Both the position numbers and the translations under genes were made by a program. The notes beneath the pieces were generated by a model, which worked only from the letters and a program-made list of their open reading frames with translations, made no database searches and was not told the DNA's origin. From Geitlerinema sp. BBD 1991-9 (lineage in GTDB: Bacteria; Cyanobacteriota; Cyanobacteriia; Cyanobacteriales; Geitlerinemataceae), in contig LWRO01000017.1 in NCBI GenBank assembly GCA_001657325.1, positions 1 to 64,000 on the forward strand: DNA of 64,000 nt. The letters run 5' to 3'. Each line of letters opens with the position of its first letter. Position 1 is the stretch's first letter. Shown piece by piece: positions 53,337 through 63,993 of the stretch.

Positions 53337-54242
53337 ATGACGATCGAACCCCTCACCCTTCCCCCTGCGCTTCAGCCGGGAGATCGCTTACAGGTTATTG
53401 CACCGAGTGGCTGCGTGTGCGATCGAAATGCGTTCGATCGCGGTTTGGCTATTTGGAAGGCTTGGGGATATCAGATTGAGTTGTCATCAGGATGGGACGA
53501 TCGACACGGCTATCTAGCAGGAAGGGACGAACAACGTCGGAAACAATTGCGTCGAGCCTTGGTCGATCCCGAAGTGAAAGGGATTCTTTGCGCGAGAGGG
53601 GGGTATGGAGGAACGCGGTTGTTAGAAACCTGGGATTGGGAGACATCGATCGCGCCGAAATGGTTAATCGGCTTTTCCGATATCACGAGTTTGTTATGGA
53701 GTTTGGCAAAGCAAGGAATTTCAGGGGTTCACGGGCCGTTACTGACGACGTTGGCGGAAGAACCGGAATGGTCGCAACAACGACTGTTCGACTGGGTTCG
53801 ACAGAAATCGATCGATCCCCTGCAAGGTCGGGGTTGGGGTGCTGGAACGGTTACAGGACGTCTGTTTCCCGCTAATCTGACGGTGGCCACACACCTCATT
53901 GGAACCGCTCTCGAACCGGATTTGACCGGGGCAATTTTGGCATTTGAAGATATTGGAGAGGCCCCTTATCGAATCGATCGAATGCTGACCCATTGGCGGA
54001 TGTCGGGACGGTTGGAAAAGGTGGCGGGAATCGCCCTCGGACGGTTTAGCCGCAGTGAAGTCGATGGGAACGTTCCAAGTTTTACGGCGGATGAGGTTTT
54101 GCTCGATCGATTGTCAGATTTGGGCGTTCCCGTGGTGTCGGATTTACCTTTCGGCCACGAAGGTGTCAACGCCGCGCTACCGGTTGGGGTTTTGGTTGAA
54201 CTCAACAGCAATCTCGGCACGCTAACGGTAATATCTGATTAG
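53337..54242 (+). CDS. ldcA: LD-carboxypeptidase (MccF/LdcA, family S66)
   Basis: 301 residues, usual for LdcA. The N-terminal half has LQPGDRLQVIAPSG, ILCARGGYGGTRLL and the nucleophile elbow LIGFSDITSLLW (Ser about 118). The C-terminal half has the general-base glutamate and histidine: GAILAFEDIGEAPYRIDRML (about 200) and DLPFGHEGVNAALPVG (about 275). It removes the terminal D-Ala from cell-wall tetrapeptides during peptidoglycan recycling. Convergent with an RlpA-like gene that also acts on peptidoglycan, but without overlapping control. Confidence 0.92.
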   Translation: MTIEPLTLPPALQPGDRLQVIAPSGCVCDRNAFDRGLAIWKAWGYQIELSSGWDDRHGYLAGRDEQRRKQLRRALVDPEVKGILCARGGYGGTRLLETWDWETSIAPKWLIGFSDITSLLWSLAKQGISGVHGPLLTTLAEEPEWSQQRLFDWVRQKSIDPLQGRGWGAGTVTGRLFPANLTVATHLIGTALEPDLTGAILAFEDIGEAPYRIDRMLTHWRMSGRLEKVAGIALGRFSRSEVDGNVPSFTADEVLLDRLSDLGVPVVSDLPFGHEGVNAALPVGVLVELNSNLGTLTVISD

Positions 54243-54358
54243 GCAAGAGTCGCGTGTGCGTCGGGCGATCGAGAACGATGGGTTCGTAAATGCACACTTT
54301 TTAGATTCCCTAGGGGGAATGGTTGTTCCCGTCGCCCTCAACCGATGAGATCGATCGC

Positions 54359-55039
54359 TTACTTACCGAGTTCTGCTGGGGAGGCGAGAACTTCGAGGCG
54401 GACGAATGCTGTCCCGCTGGCGATCATCCCCAATTGTTCGGCCGCAGCTGCAGACAAATCGACAATTCGTCCGTGTGCGTAGGGGCCGCGGTCGTTAATT
54501 CGCACGACGATCGAGCGGCTGTTGTCGAGGTTCGTCACGCGCACTTCGGTGCCGAAGGGTAAGCTGGGATGGGCAGCCGTAATGGCCGTGCTGTTAAAAA
54601 TTTCGCCGTTCGCCGTGAGATTGCCTTCAAAGCCGGGGCCGTACCAAGAAGCCCATCCTTGCTCGCTGAAAACGATAATTTCGGAAACTGGATCGGGCTT
54701 AGACGGTCTCTGAGGCAGAATGTAAGCTTGGTGATTGTCTGATTCTTCAGATGTAACTGGATTGCTGGGTGTTCGATCGACGGCTTCGACGCTTGGGAGC
54801 GAATTGGACGGTCGATCGACATCTACCTCGCGGGGATCTCCCCAATTGACGAGCAGAGCCTCGTCGGGGTTTGGAGAATTGGCTTGTACGCTGCCGTCTG
54901 TTGTGGTTGAAAGTTGGGCGACTTCGTAGGTTGCCGATCTCGCTCCTTTGTCGTCAACAGCTTTTGCTGTAAAAGCATGGCCTCCGATTCCGGAAATCAC
55001 CATCGCGACAGTGAAGCTTCTCCAAAGTTGATGAGTCAT
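54359..55039 (-). CDS. rlpA: RlpA-like septal/wall protein (double-psi beta-barrel)
   Basis: 226 residues. Signal peptide at residues 1-27 ([18 protein letters not shown]), a variable Ser/Pro/Asp-rich linker to about 125, then the double-psi beta-barrel domain (about 128-220): [64 protein letters not shown]. This matches RlpA, a lytic transglycosylase that cleaves denuded glycans in some bacteria. No SPOR domain follows. The catalytic Asp (NDRGP) and His (AAHPS) are retained. Periplasmic wall remodelling is the likely role. Confidence 0.9.
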   Translation of the reverse strand: MTHQLWRSFTVAMVISGIGGHAFTAKAVDDKGARSATYEVAQLSTTTDGSVQANSPNPDEALLVNWGDPREVDVDRPSNSLPSVEAVDRTPSNPVTSEESDNHQAYILPQRPSKPDPVSEIIVFSEQGWASWYGPGFEGNLTANGEIFNSTAITAAHPSLPFGTEVRVTNLDNSRSIVVRINDRGPYAHGRIVDLSAAAAEQLGMIASGTAFVRLEVLASPAELGK

Positions 55040-55537
55040 ATGTTACTTTCTCCCAATCGAACCCCCAATCTGACTGCAACAGATTGAGGTGGCGAGCTAA
55101 GTTGGCGGTTGTTTCGGACAGAGCGTCTGTTCGCTGAGTGCGAAGTGAAGACGTTTAGGGCTGATGGGCCGTTGTCGGAAATCAGAGCCAGCAACTCATA
55201 CTCATACCGTGTTCAGGTTGTGGTTTTAGAACTGCAACAGAATAACACGAAGGTTTTCGATCGAGAATCCGAAAGAACCGCCTTTGCCTCACAACTTCAC
55301 GAAAACTTCACAACCCCTTTTTAGTTCAAAACCTTATGGGACAATAGTTTTGGGTATTTTTACTCAGCTCGAAATCTTTGCAGTAAAAACATATAAAAAA
55401 ATCGCAAGATATGATAGAGAAATCGTTTGTTCGATCGCGAGTGGCAAACTCGTAGAGTGTAACGATCGATCTCCAGCAACAGATGCGGTACAATAAGCAG
55501 CTTAGTTACGGGCTGGGAAACCCCACCCCGAGGTTGT
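55040..55537. other. Divergent intergenic region upstream of purM
   Basis: 498 bp between divergent genes. TACAAT (55489-55494) 44 nt before the purM ATG could be a -10 box, but no good -35 precedes it. Small ORFs here look non-coding. Confidence 0.4.
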
Positions 55538-56566
55538 ATGGATTATCGAGACGCTGGAGTCGATATCGAGGCAGGTCGTGCTTTTGTCGATCGAATCCGT
55601 GAGGTCGTCCAAAGTACAAACCGTCCCGGTGTTTTAGGAGGATTGGGTGGTTTCGGCGGATGCTTTGAGCTACCGACAGGTTACCGTCAGCCGGTTCTCG
55701 TGTCGGGGACTGACGGTGTCGGAACCAAACTCAAACTCGCTCATCTGCTCGATCGCCACAATACAGTCGGCATCGATCTCGTGGCAATGTGTGCCAACGA
55801 CGTGCTGACGTCTGGTGCAGAACCCCTTTACTTTTTAGACTATCTCGCCACAGGAAAACTCCATCCCGAGCAACTCGCACAAGTTGTGACTGGCATTGCC
55901 AAAGGATGCCATCAGGCTGGATGCGCGCTTTTAGGGGGCGAAACAGCAGAAATGCCTGGATTTTATCAGCCGGGTGAATACGATATTGCTGGATTTTGCG
56001 TCGGAATCGTCGAAAAAAGCCAGATGCTCGATAGATCGATGACTCGAGTTGGCGATATCGCCATTGCGCTTCCCAGTTCTGGCGTTCATAGCAACGGTTA
56101 CAGTCTCGTCCGCAAAATTGTCGGCGACGGGGGTTACAGTTGGGACGACTGCCCCGAACGACTCGGAGGGCAGCGTTTGGGTGATGTTTTTCTGACGCCG
56201 ACACATATATATGTCAAACCCGTCTTAGCCTTGCGCGATCGAGGAATAGAAATTCGCGCCATGGCCCACATTACTGGAGGGGGATTGCCGGAGAACCTAC
56301 CGCGATGCTTGAGTGAAGGACAGTCGGTTCGCATCGATACCCAAGCTTGGGAGATTCCCCCCGTGTTTCAGTGGTTGGCTGAAGCGGGACGAGTTGCTGC
56401 GGCTGATATGTTCGATACCTTTAATATGGGCATCGGATTTGTCGTTATCGTTGCACCGGAATCCGTCGATCGAGTGCTGTCCGAACTCAAGCAACAGCAA
56501 GTTGAAGCTTTTGTCGTCGGCGAAGTCGTTGCGGGAAATGGTGAAGTGTTGGGACTGGTGGGTTGA
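55538..56566 (+). CDS. purM: Phosphoribosylformylglycinamidine cyclo-ligase (AIR synthetase)
   Basis: 342 residues, typical PurM length. Signatures: [82 protein letters not shown] and [13 protein letters not shown]. It catalyses ATP-dependent ring closure of FGAM to AIR, step five of purine biosynthesis, in the cytoplasm. It starts at ATG 55538 with the context CCCCGAGGTTGT just before; a stand-alone gene here. Confidence 0.96.
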   Translation: MDYRDAGVDIEAGRAFVDRIREVVQSTNRPGVLGGLGGFGGCFELPTGYRQPVLVSGTDGVGTKLKLAHLLDRHNTVGIDLVAMCANDVLTSGAEPLYFLDYLATGKLHPEQLAQVVTGIAKGCHQAGCALLGGETAEMPGFYQPGEYDIAGFCVGIVEKSQMLDRSMTRVGDIAIALPSSGVHSNGYSLVRKIVGDGGYSWDDCPERLGGQRLGDVFLTPTHIYVKPVLALRDRGIEIRAMAHITGGGLPENLPRCLSEGQSVRIDTQAWEIPPVFQWLAEAGRVAAADMFDTFNMGIGFVVIVAPESVDRVLSELKQQQVEAFVVGEVVAGNGEVLGLVG

Positions 56567-56740
56567 CGATGAGCAGATGAGGAAAAACATCCGCTCGTCT
56601 CCTCATCTCCCCACCTAGAGCAGTGGTACAAAAGTGCTTGGTGCGTGACGCGGAAATCTCATTAACTGGATTTCAAACCCATTTTTCGTCCGCGTAACAC
56701 ACCCTACCATTACTTCTGTACCGACGTTCTAGTCATCTTC

Positions 56741-57373
56741 TCATCTACGCTCGAATAGGGCGCGATAGACGGGTTGGCCTTTGTTTTGGGTGGCAATTTC
56801 ACGTTCGGTCGGAACGGGAAGAGGATTTTCAGGAAGCCATTCGTCTGTGGTGCGTTGAAAGTTGGGACTTTCAGTAAATCGATCGCACATTTCGATGGCA
56901 ACTTCTTCAATATCTGACTGTAAAAAAACTTCGCTGCCAGAAACGAGATAGTCCGCGAGATCGCAGACGAGTTGCGGTTGGACGATGCGACGTTTTTGGT
57001 GGCGCTTTTTAAACCACGGATCGGGAAATTGGATCGATACGCGCTTTAATACCTTCGGGGGAAGCGAGCGTAAAATCGCTTCGATCGAAACGTTCGCATT
57101 GCCAAATAAATAGTGTAAGTTCGTCAACTCGTCTCGATCTCGCCACTGGTTCGCCTCGTCAACTAACGGTTGGCGAATTTCTAAGCCGAGGAAATTCCAG
57201 TGTGGTTCTAAAGGGGCGAGTTGATATAAAAAACGTCCCCGCGCACACCCGATATCGAGATGGAGCGGTTGAGTTGGGTTAGCATAAATTTTCGACCAAT
57301 CGGGGAGGGCGATAGCATGTTGGTATTTTTGACTGAGGGGATTGACGTGTTGGCGAACTCGTACCGGGGACAA
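56741..57373 (-). CDS. trmB: tRNA (guanine-N7-)-methyltransferase
   Basis: 210 residues. Family motifs: [15 protein letters not shown] at the N-terminus, SAM site [17 protein letters not shown] (about 38-54), [13 protein letters not shown], and the TrmB-specific [21 protein letters not shown] (about 115-135) followed by [19 protein letters not shown]. It methylates G46 in the variable loop of tRNAs. Convergent with purM with 174 nt between them. Confidence 0.95.
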   Translation of the reverse strand: MSPVRVRQHVNPLSQKYQHAIALPDWSKIYANPTQPLHLDIGCARGRFLYQLAPLEPHWNFLGLEIRQPLVDEANQWRDRDELTNLHYLFGNANVSIEAILRSLPPKVLKRVSIQFPDPWFKKRHQKRRIVQPQLVCDLADYLVSGSEVFLQSDIEEVAIEMCDRFTESPNFQRTTDEWLPENPLPVPTEREIATQNKGQPVYRALFERR

Positions 57374-57735
57374 TCGAATTTCCTCCTGTTACAATGCGAT
57401 CTCGGCAGTTTCGATCTCACTTCGATCTTATCTCGATTGTTGAAGCAAGCGTAAAACAAATTGAGGGTTTCACGAAATCACAGGCAGAAATCCCAGACGA
57501 TGCAAGGTTCGGGATGTAGAGGCTTAACACATCGCCGATTCATGTTTGAGGTGGCGTTCTCTAGCTGGTGTTGCCGGGTGCATCTAAAAAATGCTAAAAA
57601 TCGAAAAATGCTGACGTTTTTTACGTGTTTTATGAGATAATTTAAGTCAGTCATAAAACAAAATTTATTAAATAAAACATCTATTTTTTGTTGCCTCCAG
57701 AAATTTGATTGAATCCCCACACAAAATAAATTGAT

Positions 57736-57871
57736 GGGTCTGTTGGAGTTAAGGTGATAAGCAGAGTTTATGAAATTCCGAAATCGTTGTCGTCGGGGCG
57801 AACGGCCGTTCGCCTCGACAAGAGTCTTAGTATCATAGGCAATCAAATTACACCGCAATTCCAACAGACCC
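57736..57871. mobile_element. MITE copy D
   Basis: 136 bp with terminal repeats GGGTCTGTTGGAGTT / AATTCCAACAGACCC (one mismatch) and a central palindrome GGCGAACGGCCGTTCGCC. The flanks AAATTGAT (57728-57735) and AAATTTAT (57872-57879) match at seven of eight positions, so the duplication is slightly decayed. It lies 9 nt downstream of the stop of the glycosyltransferase gene. Inverted relative to copies A and E. Confidence 0.88.
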
Positions 57872-57880
57872 AAATTTATT

Positions 57881-59365
57881 TTAGTCTCGATCGTCAAGCA
57901 AAACCCATTTTCGCACTGATTTTTGACGATGTTCTTGATGCTGGTGTCGTACAGTTTCCAACCAAATCTGCCAAGCTTTTAGAGAAAAAACAGCAGGAAA
58001 TGCAACTCTCAAGAAAGTTAAAATCTTACCTTGCTTGAGTGCAGCCCAAGCCCAGCGCAAGTGAAGATAACTCCTCAAATCTTTGAGATTTGGAAGATTC
58101 GATCGATACTTTTGCTGTAGTAAATCGTAAATATCTTCGATTGTTTTTGTGTTGGCTTCGACTTGTTGTCGAATCGGAATTTTATGAATTTTCAAGCGAT
58201 GTGGAACACGGCGAACGAGCTTTTCTTGAAGTAGGCGAACGATAGCGTTCGATCCCATCTTCAAACCAGTTTTCAATTTTCCTTGGCAGATCGCAGACCA
58301 ACTCCACTGAAGTTGTAAAACATAGCGTTGATGTTCGATGTAATGTTGCAATTCAGGATCGCTGTCGAGCGCGACAGATTTTTGGGGAGATCTGGGCAGG
58401 CTAAACGTATAATCATCAAACCACTTAGTTCGGGCAAGCCAGGGGCTTTGGCGAAATAACATTGCCCGCACGAAGAGTTCCCAGGCTGAAAGGCAAAAGA
58501 TCGCAGGAAATAAAACTTTCAAGCCATCGAGAAACCGCCTTTGCTTGAATGCGACTGCCGCCCAATGAAGCTTCAGATAGGCGGTGACGTGCTGGACTTT
58601 GGGAATGTGTTCTCGGTATTTAGAACTGACGAGATTGTATATTTTTTCCTTCATTAAAATATTGGTCGTCAGTCGTTTTTGCAGCGGTAACTGACGGTTG
58701 TACGCACCTTCCCAGACAGTTCGGTAAGCTAAGCAACGATTGATAAAGATCGCATCGCCGAACTGAGCGATGCGAATCCAAGAGTCGATATCGTCACAAT
58801 TCCCATCGAACTTTGAATCCCATCCCTCGGCTTTCCAAAATGCTTCTTTTTGAAAGGCTACTTGAACGGGCGTTCCAAAGGGGACGATTTCGAGGAGCAT
58901 TCCGTAGTGAATGTCTTCTTGGGGAATGTAGAAGGCTTTACCCGGCCCCGTGCGTGGCGTGCAACTGAGTTCGACTTCATCCGGGCTGACTTGGGCGGCT
59001 TGACAAGAACAAAGTACTGATGCGGAATGTCGCTGGATAGCAAGCCACATTTCTTCGATGCAGTTTGAGGCTAGATAGTCGTCGTCGTCGAGGGGCTTAA
59101 TCCATTCACCGGAAGCCAACGAAACCCCTGCATTCATGGTGGCTGAGTGGCCGGCGTTGACCGCGTTACGGTAGTAAACCAAGCGTGTATCGCCAACGTT
59201 TTGTAAGGCGTTTTGTAAACCGAGAACGTAGTCCCGCGTTCCGTCGCAGGAACAGTCGTCTGCAACGATCACTTCACAGGGGAGCGTTTGCGCCAAAGCA
59301 GAGTCGATCGACCGTTTGAGGAGTGATAAGCGGTTGTAGGTGGTAATGACGATACTGAAATGCAT
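57881..59365 (-). CDS. Family 2 glycosyltransferase
   Basis: 494 residues. N-terminal GT-A domain (about 1-230): FSIVITTYNRLSLLKRSIDSAL, EVIVADDCSCDGT, and the metal-binding aspartates WIKPLDDDDYLASN (about 91-104). The C-terminal half is a helical region with two similar segments, each beginning near HLKLHWAAVAFKQRRFLDGLKVLFPAIF or HLRWAWAALKQGKILTFLRVAFPAVF, probably membrane-associating amphipathic helices. It transfers sugar residues for exopolysaccharide or lipopolysaccharide; specificity unknown. The composition is AT-richer than that of core genes. Confidence 0.88.
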   Translation of the reverse strand: MHFSIVITTYNRLSLLKRSIDSALAQTLPCEVIVADDCSCDGTRDYVLGLQNALQNVGDTRLVYYRNAVNAGHSATMNAGVSLASGEWIKPLDDDDYLASNCIEEMWLAIQRHSASVLCSCQAAQVSPDEVELSCTPRTGPGKAFYIPQEDIHYGMLLEIVPFGTPVQVAFQKEAFWKAEGWDSKFDGNCDDIDSWIRIAQFGDAIFINRCLAYRTVWEGAYNRQLPLQKRLTTNILMKEKIYNLVSSKYREHIPKVQHVTAYLKLHWAAVAFKQRRFLDGLKVLFPAIFCLSAWELFVRAMLFRQSPWLARTKWFDDYTFSLPRSPQKSVALDSDPELQHYIEHQRYVLQLQWSWSAICQGKLKTGLKMGSNAIVRLLQEKLVRRVPHRLKIHKIPIRQQVEANTKTIEDIYDLLQQKYRSNLPNLKDLRSYLHLRWAWAALKQGKILTFLRVAFPAVFSLKAWQIWLETVRHQHQEHRQKSVRKWVLLDDRD

Positions 59366-59820
59366 TCCGCTTAGATCAGAAGGAGGACAACGGCATCGGT
59401 GTTCGTCGTTTGAGAGTTCCTGGCGACATTGCTCTCAAGTCTGACACACTGGTTCGAGCAGGCTTTTGCTTCGATCGAATTTTGGATTGCTCATCTCCTT
59501 TATATTGTAGTGGTCGGAACTTGTGTCAGGGGTCTGACCCCTCACCTGAGAGCTGATAGGGCAACGATTGCGACGAAACTGCTTTGAGGTTAGGAGGGAA
59601 AGGTGGGAGGCACTGCTTCAGCATCTGTCAAAAACATCGCCTTGTGCGTTACCGAGGAGACAAGTTGAAGTAGCTTGTTATTGTCTACGTGAGTTTCTGG
59701 CTCGAGTCGGGTGAGTGTCGATCGAATTTGGCGAAATTGTCGTTTTTGCCGAAGATCCGCTTCTGGGAACCCGTTTCAGAAACGTTCAGTCGTTCTAATT
59801 GCTGAATTTGTCCTAAAACC
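59366..59820. other. Intergenic region upstream of the small RTX gene
   Basis: 455 bp with no convincing gene. No clear terminator or promoter is assigned. Confidence 0.4.
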
Positions 59821-60672
59821 ATGGCGCTTTCTGACCTCACACTCGGCATCGATTTCGATTTCGCGGTCGCGACCGATGGAGATGACGTTTTCAACTACGC
59901 CTTACTGTCATCAGAGATCCAGGAACAACTTGCTAACTCGCCAGGCATCGATGCGGTGGCGTTGTTGGCTGGGGACGACAACGGGATCGATGACAGCGCA
60001 GCTCGCATTTATTTTGGCAATACGGGCAACGATCGAATTTTCGGAAACGGGGGGAGCGACACGCTCGCGGCGGGACAAAACGACGATCTCCTGTCTGGCG
60101 GCGAGGGCGACGACTTTTTATTTGGCAATCGCGATAACGATATTCTCGTTGGCAACGAAGGCGGAGATTCGATTTTTGGGGGCCGGAGTGACGACTTACT
60201 TGCAGGGGAAGCGGGAAACGATTTCCTCAGTGGAGATCTCGGGAACGATACCCTCGAAGGGGGAGATGGAAACGATACGCTCGTCGGACGAGATGGTAAC
60301 GATCTTCTCTCGGGGAACGACGACGACGATCTACTGGTTGCAGGAATGGGAGTCGATGATTTACGAGGGGGTTCGGGTGACGATACTTTAGTGTTTCGTC
60401 GTTCTGAAGACGTGACGGATTTACTCGAGGCGGATGCGATTGTCGATTTCGATCTCGATGACGATATTCTCGGGTTGGATTTTTCGGATTATTTTCTCGA
60501 TGACGGGATCGATTTGTCGAATTTGTTGAGTTTTGATGGGGAGAATCGTTCGGAAGTCGATACGATCGTTCGGGCGGGCGAACAAGGCCCCATTATTGGG
60601 GTGGTGGTTGACGTGACGGCTCGGGATCTCGAGGAACGCATTCAACAGGTTTCGATCGATTTTTTAAGTTGA
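59821..60672 (+). CDS. RTX-type calcium-binding protein
   Basis: 283 residues. An acidic N-terminus (LTLGIDFDFAVATDGDDVFNYALL) precedes about twelve RTX nonapeptides from about residue 62 to 190 (GNTGNDRIFGNGGSDTLAAGQNDDLLSGGEGDDFL), then a C-terminal module (VDFDLDDDILGLDFSDYFLDDGIDLSNL ... TARDLEERIQQVSIDFLS). No enzyme domain and no Sec signal, so a small secreted Ca2+-binding protein is likely via type I export. The same repeat type appears in the two proteases and the 742-residue protein. Its role is unknown. Confidence 0.85.
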   Translation: MALSDLTLGIDFDFAVATDGDDVFNYALLSSEIQEQLANSPGIDAVALLAGDDNGIDDSAARIYFGNTGNDRIFGNGGSDTLAAGQNDDLLSGGEGDDFLFGNRDNDILVGNEGGDSIFGGRSDDLLAGEAGNDFLSGDLGNDTLEGGDGNDTLVGRDGNDLLSGNDDDDLLVAGMGVDDLRGGSGDDTLVFRRSEDVTDLLEADAIVDFDLDDDILGLDFSDYFLDDGIDLSNLLSFDGENRSEVDTIVRAGEQGPIIGVVVDVTARDLEERIQQVSIDFLS

Positions 60673-60722
60673 TTTGCGTCTAGATCGATGGTTTTTTAAC
60701 CGATTGTGACAATCACTTTTGG

Positions 60723-60858
60723 GGGTCTGTTGGAATTGTGGTGGTATTTGATTGCTTATGATACCAATATCATTGTCGGGGCGAACGGCCGTTCGCCCCG
60801 ACGCCAAGGGTTTTGGAGTCCCATAAACTCTGCTTATCACCCTAAGTCCAACAGACCC
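60723..60858. mobile_element. MITE copy E
   Basis: 136 bp with terminal repeats GGGTCTGTTGGAATT / AAGTCCAACAGACCC, central palindrome CGGGGCGAACGGCCGTTCGC, and an exact 8-bp duplication ACTTTTGG (60715-60722 and 60859-60866). Located between the RTX gene and recQ, which converge on it. Same orientation as copy A. Confidence 0.92.
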
Positions 60859-61037
60859 ACTTTTGGGAAACTTTTGGGCGTTTATCCCATTTGTTGAATA
60901 AAAATACAACAAATGGGATAAATTTCGATTATCTAAAATATCTATTAAAATTTTCCCAATTTTCGCTCGCTTTGTCCAGTTATTTTGCCGCTCGATCGTG
61001 TGAATTTTTGCGAAGGATTTGCCAGGGATTTTAAGAC

Positions 61038-63533
61038 TCATTGATGCCGCCAAACGGCTCGAACGAGTTTGAGTTCTCGATCGAGATATTCCATGCCGAG
61101 ATATTGCCGTACCGTATCGAGATCGCTGGTTTGGAGGTTTTGAAAAGCTTGATAAATCGCTTGCTGGCGATCGATAGGAACGAGTCGATCGAGATCGACC
61201 GGTTGTCCCATTTCGATCAGCTCGACCAGATGGCGAACGATGCGGGACTGACGGAGATTGCGTTGTCGGGCGATCTCTTCAATACTCAAACCTTGTTGGT
61301 GGAGTTCGAGGGTGTACAGTTGAGTCCCGTGGTTTCGATCGATATCCGTCATGGGTTGAGGAGTCGGAGCTTCGATCGAATTCTCCGCCGAGCGAGATGG
61401 CTCCATTGCCGCTTTGACCAATCGAATTTCCTCGTAACTGTACGTTCCACCGCCGAGATATTCGTAAATCGGTTTGAGAGCGTTGGCATTGAGAGACCGA
61501 ATGGCGCTGCGAATCGCTTGCTGTCGTTCGGGAGAGACGAGTCGATCGAGATCGATATTTTCGCCCGAACGAATCAACGCTTCGAGATGAGACAAAATAG
61601 TCTTCGGAGAGAGATTGCGTTCTAAAGCAATCTCTTCAACCGCCATTCCCTGCTGAAACCGTTTGAGGGTTTGATGTTGCGTGTCCGATACGCTCGGCTT
61701 GGTAGAAGACGAACGGTTTTTCTGAAGGTACTCTCGCATGACGCTGACGAATCGATCGCCGTACTGTTCGAGTTTGTATTTCCCGACCCCAGACAGTTTC
61801 CCAAACGCTTCGAGGGTTTGCGGTCGTTGTCGAGCCATCAGTTGTAACGTGGAATCCGCGAAAATCGTATAAGGGGCGATCGATCGTTCGTCGGCGATCT
61901 GTTTGCGGAGCGATCGCAATTCAAACAACAGCATTTCCGTTTCAACCGCGATGCGACTGCGCGTATCCGCCTCGATGGCGTCGGCTTTTCTCGGAACGGC
62001 AATTTCTACTTTGCGCTGTCGCCGCATAATTTCCCAACTGAATTCGTTGAGTTTCAGGACGGGATAGCCATCCGTGGTTTCGTTCACAAATCCCCGCTGT
62101 TTGAGCGAACGAGCCAATAGCTTCCAATCGTCCGCCGTGCGATCTTTTCCAATTCCGTAAGTCGAGAGTTTGTTGTGGCCGTATTTCTCGATCTTCGGCT
62201 TGCGCGAACCCCGCAACACGTCGATGATGTGGTTGGTGCCAAAGCGTTCCTGACATCGAGCCACACAAGACAGGAATTTCATCGCTTCGATCGTCCAGTC
62301 TTCAACCGGTTTGGGATGGCGACAGTTATCGCACTGCTCGCACTTGTGGGGAAGTATTTCGCCGAAATAACGCAGTTGAATGGCTTTCCGGCATTCCGTA
62401 CTGTCGGCGTAGTCGATGACTTGACGCAGTTGTTGCTTGGCGATGCGCTGTTCTTGAGGGTCGGGTTTCCGATCGATAATCCACTCGACCTTACTCACGT
62501 CGCCGTAACTGAAAAAGAGGATACAGCGAGAGGGTTCGCCGTCGCGTCCGGCGCGTCCCGTTTCTTGGTAGTAACTTTCGAGGGTTTTGGGAAGGTTGTA
62601 GTGGATGACAAAGCGAACGTCGGGTTTGTCGATTCCCATTCCAAAGGCGATCGTGGCGACGATGACCTGTACGTCGTCGCGAATGAAGCGGGTTTGATGG
62701 TTGGCCCGATCGAGATCGTCCATTCCCGCGTGGTAGGGAAGCGCTAAAATCCCGTCGTTTTGGAGTCGATCGGCCAGTTCGTCCACTTGGCGGCGACTGA
62801 GACAGTAGATAATTCCCGAACCGCCTTGTCGGACGATTTGAAGCACTTCAGCATAGGTGCTGCGGGTTTTGGGGCGAACTTCGTAATAGAGGTTGGGACG
62901 GTGGAAACTGGCGACGTGGACGTGGGGACTGCGGAGTGCGAGTTGTTGGAGGATGTCTTGACGGACGCGATCGGTGGCGGTAGCGGTTAACGCCATGACG
63001 GGAACGTCGGGATAGCGTTGGCGGAGGATGGAAAGTTGGCGGTATTCCGGACGGAAATCGTGGCCCCATTCGGAGACGCAGTGCGCTTCGTCGATGGCGA
63101 ATCCGCCGAGGCCAACGCTCGCTCGAGTGAGATCGAGGAACTGTAGAAAATTTTCGCTGACGAGGCGTTCGGGTGCGACGTAGAGCAGTTTCACGCGGCC
63201 GTCGAGAACGGCACGAGACCGCTCGCGGACTTCGTGGCCGCTCACGGTGCTGTTGAGGAAAGTCGCACCGATCCCGTTGTTTTGCAAGGCTTCCACTTGG
63301 TCTTGCATGAGAGCGATCAGGGGCGAAACGACCACCGTTACCCCAGAACGCAGAAGTGCGGGAAGTTGAAAACAGAGGGATTTTCCGCCTCCTGTGGGCA
63401 TGACGACGAGCAGATCGCGATTTTGAAGGGCGGTTTCGATAATCTGCTGCTGGCCGGGACGAAATCGATCGTAACCGAAGTATTGCTTGAGGGCGTTTTC
63501 GAGGGATGCCGGACGTGCGATCGGTGCGGACAT
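61038..63533 (-). CDS. recQ: ATP-dependent DNA helicase RecQ with duplicated C-terminal HTH domains
   Basis: 831 residues. Helicase motifs: [12 protein letters not shown] (motif 0), [19 protein letters not shown] (Walker A about 45-52), [20 protein letters not shown] (DEAH about 148), [49 protein letters not shown]. The zinc-binding region follows ([12 protein letters not shown] ... CEQCDNC, about 376-400), then the winged-helix RQC and an HRDC-like domain (about 540-620). Two helix-turn-helix units close the protein (about 630-690 and 755-815: [50 protein letters not shown]). It unwinds DNA at stalled forks and during RecF-pathway recombination. Confidence 0.95.
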   Translation of the reverse strand: MSAPIARPASLENALKQYFGYDRFRPGQQQIIETALQNRDLLVVMPTGGGKSLCFQLPALLRSGVTVVVSPLIALMQDQVEALQNNGIGATFLNSTVSGHEVRERSRAVLDGRVKLLYVAPERLVSENFLQFLDLTRASVGLGGFAIDEAHCVSEWGHDFRPEYRQLSILRQRYPDVPVMALTATATDRVRQDILQQLALRSPHVHVASFHRPNLYYEVRPKTRSTYAEVLQIVRQGGSGIIYCLSRRQVDELADRLQNDGILALPYHAGMDDLDRANHQTRFIRDDVQVIVATIAFGMGIDKPDVRFVIHYNLPKTLESYYQETGRAGRDGEPSRCILFFSYGDVSKVEWIIDRKPDPQEQRIAKQQLRQVIDYADSTECRKAIQLRYFGEILPHKCEQCDNCRHPKPVEDWTIEAMKFLSCVARCQERFGTNHIIDVLRGSRKPKIEKYGHNKLSTYGIGKDRTADDWKLLARSLKQRGFVNETTDGYPVLKLNEFSWEIMRRQRKVEIAVPRKADAIEADTRSRIAVETEMLLFELRSLRKQIADERSIAPYTIFADSTLQLMARQRPQTLEAFGKLSGVGKYKLEQYGDRFVSVMREYLQKNRSSSTKPSVSDTQHQTLKRFQQGMAVEEIALERNLSPKTILSHLEALIRSGENIDLDRLVSPERQQAIRSAIRSLNANALKPIYEYLGGGTYSYEEIRLVKAAMEPSRSAENSIEAPTPQPMTDIDRNHGTQLYTLELHQQGLSIEEIARQRNLRQSRIVRHLVELIEMGQPVDLDRLVPIDRQQAIYQAFQNLQTSDLDTVRQYLGMEYLDRELKLVRAVWRHQ

Positions 63534-63591
63534 GAAACTCTGAAACGGGCGGACACCCCTTCTATATTAAGGGAACTCGCGGTCTTTCACT

Positions 63592-63993
63592 TTAACCCAT
63601 TAAAAGAACGTTGTCGATAACGTGAACGATGCCGTTTTGTGCTTCGATATCAGCTCGAACAACGGTGGCATTTTTGACCTCAAACTCGTCGGAACAGTCG
63701 ATCGAAATGGGGGAGCCTTCTACAGAAGTCAGCGTGGAAATATTTTCGAGATCGGCACGGGTGTACTTTCCAGAAACGACGTGATATTTGAGAATTCGTG
63801 CGAGTTGTGGGGGATTTTGTAAAAGAGTCGTTGCCGTTCCGGGGGGGAGTTTCGAGAACGCTTCATCTGTGGGTGCGAATACCGTGAAGGGCCCCGGACT
63901 TTTGAGGGTTTCGACGAGGTCGGCCGCTTTCACGGCAGCAACCAGCGTTTCAAACAAACCGGCTTCTACTGCAATATCGATAATATCTGCCAT
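63592..63993 (-). CDS. Fasciclin (FAS1) domain protein
   Basis: 133 residues, one complete FAS1 domain: H1 box [17 protein letters not shown] (about 33-49), the YH motif in [19 protein letters not shown] (about 67-85) and H2 box [12 protein letters not shown] at the C-terminus. No signal peptide, as in many short cyanobacterial fasciclin proteins that are nevertheless cell-surface or stress linked. Its start codon at 63993 is inside the window, so the gene is complete. Upstream signals lie past the right edge. Confidence 0.92.
   Translation of the reverse strand: MADIIDIAVEAGLFETLVAAVKAADLVETLKSPGPFTVFAPTDEAFSKLPPGTATTLLQNPPQLARILKYHVVSGKYTRADLENISTLTSVEGSPISIDCSDEFEVKNATVVRADIEAQNGIVHVIDNVLLMG

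Noticed and set aside
55109-55324. Small ORF upstream of purM
   Set aside because: No ribosome binding site, no motifs and atypical composition; treated as intergenic.
57754-58038. Plus-strand ORF of 94 codons
   Set aside because: It begins inside MITE copy D and runs antisense to the glycosyltransferase C-terminus.
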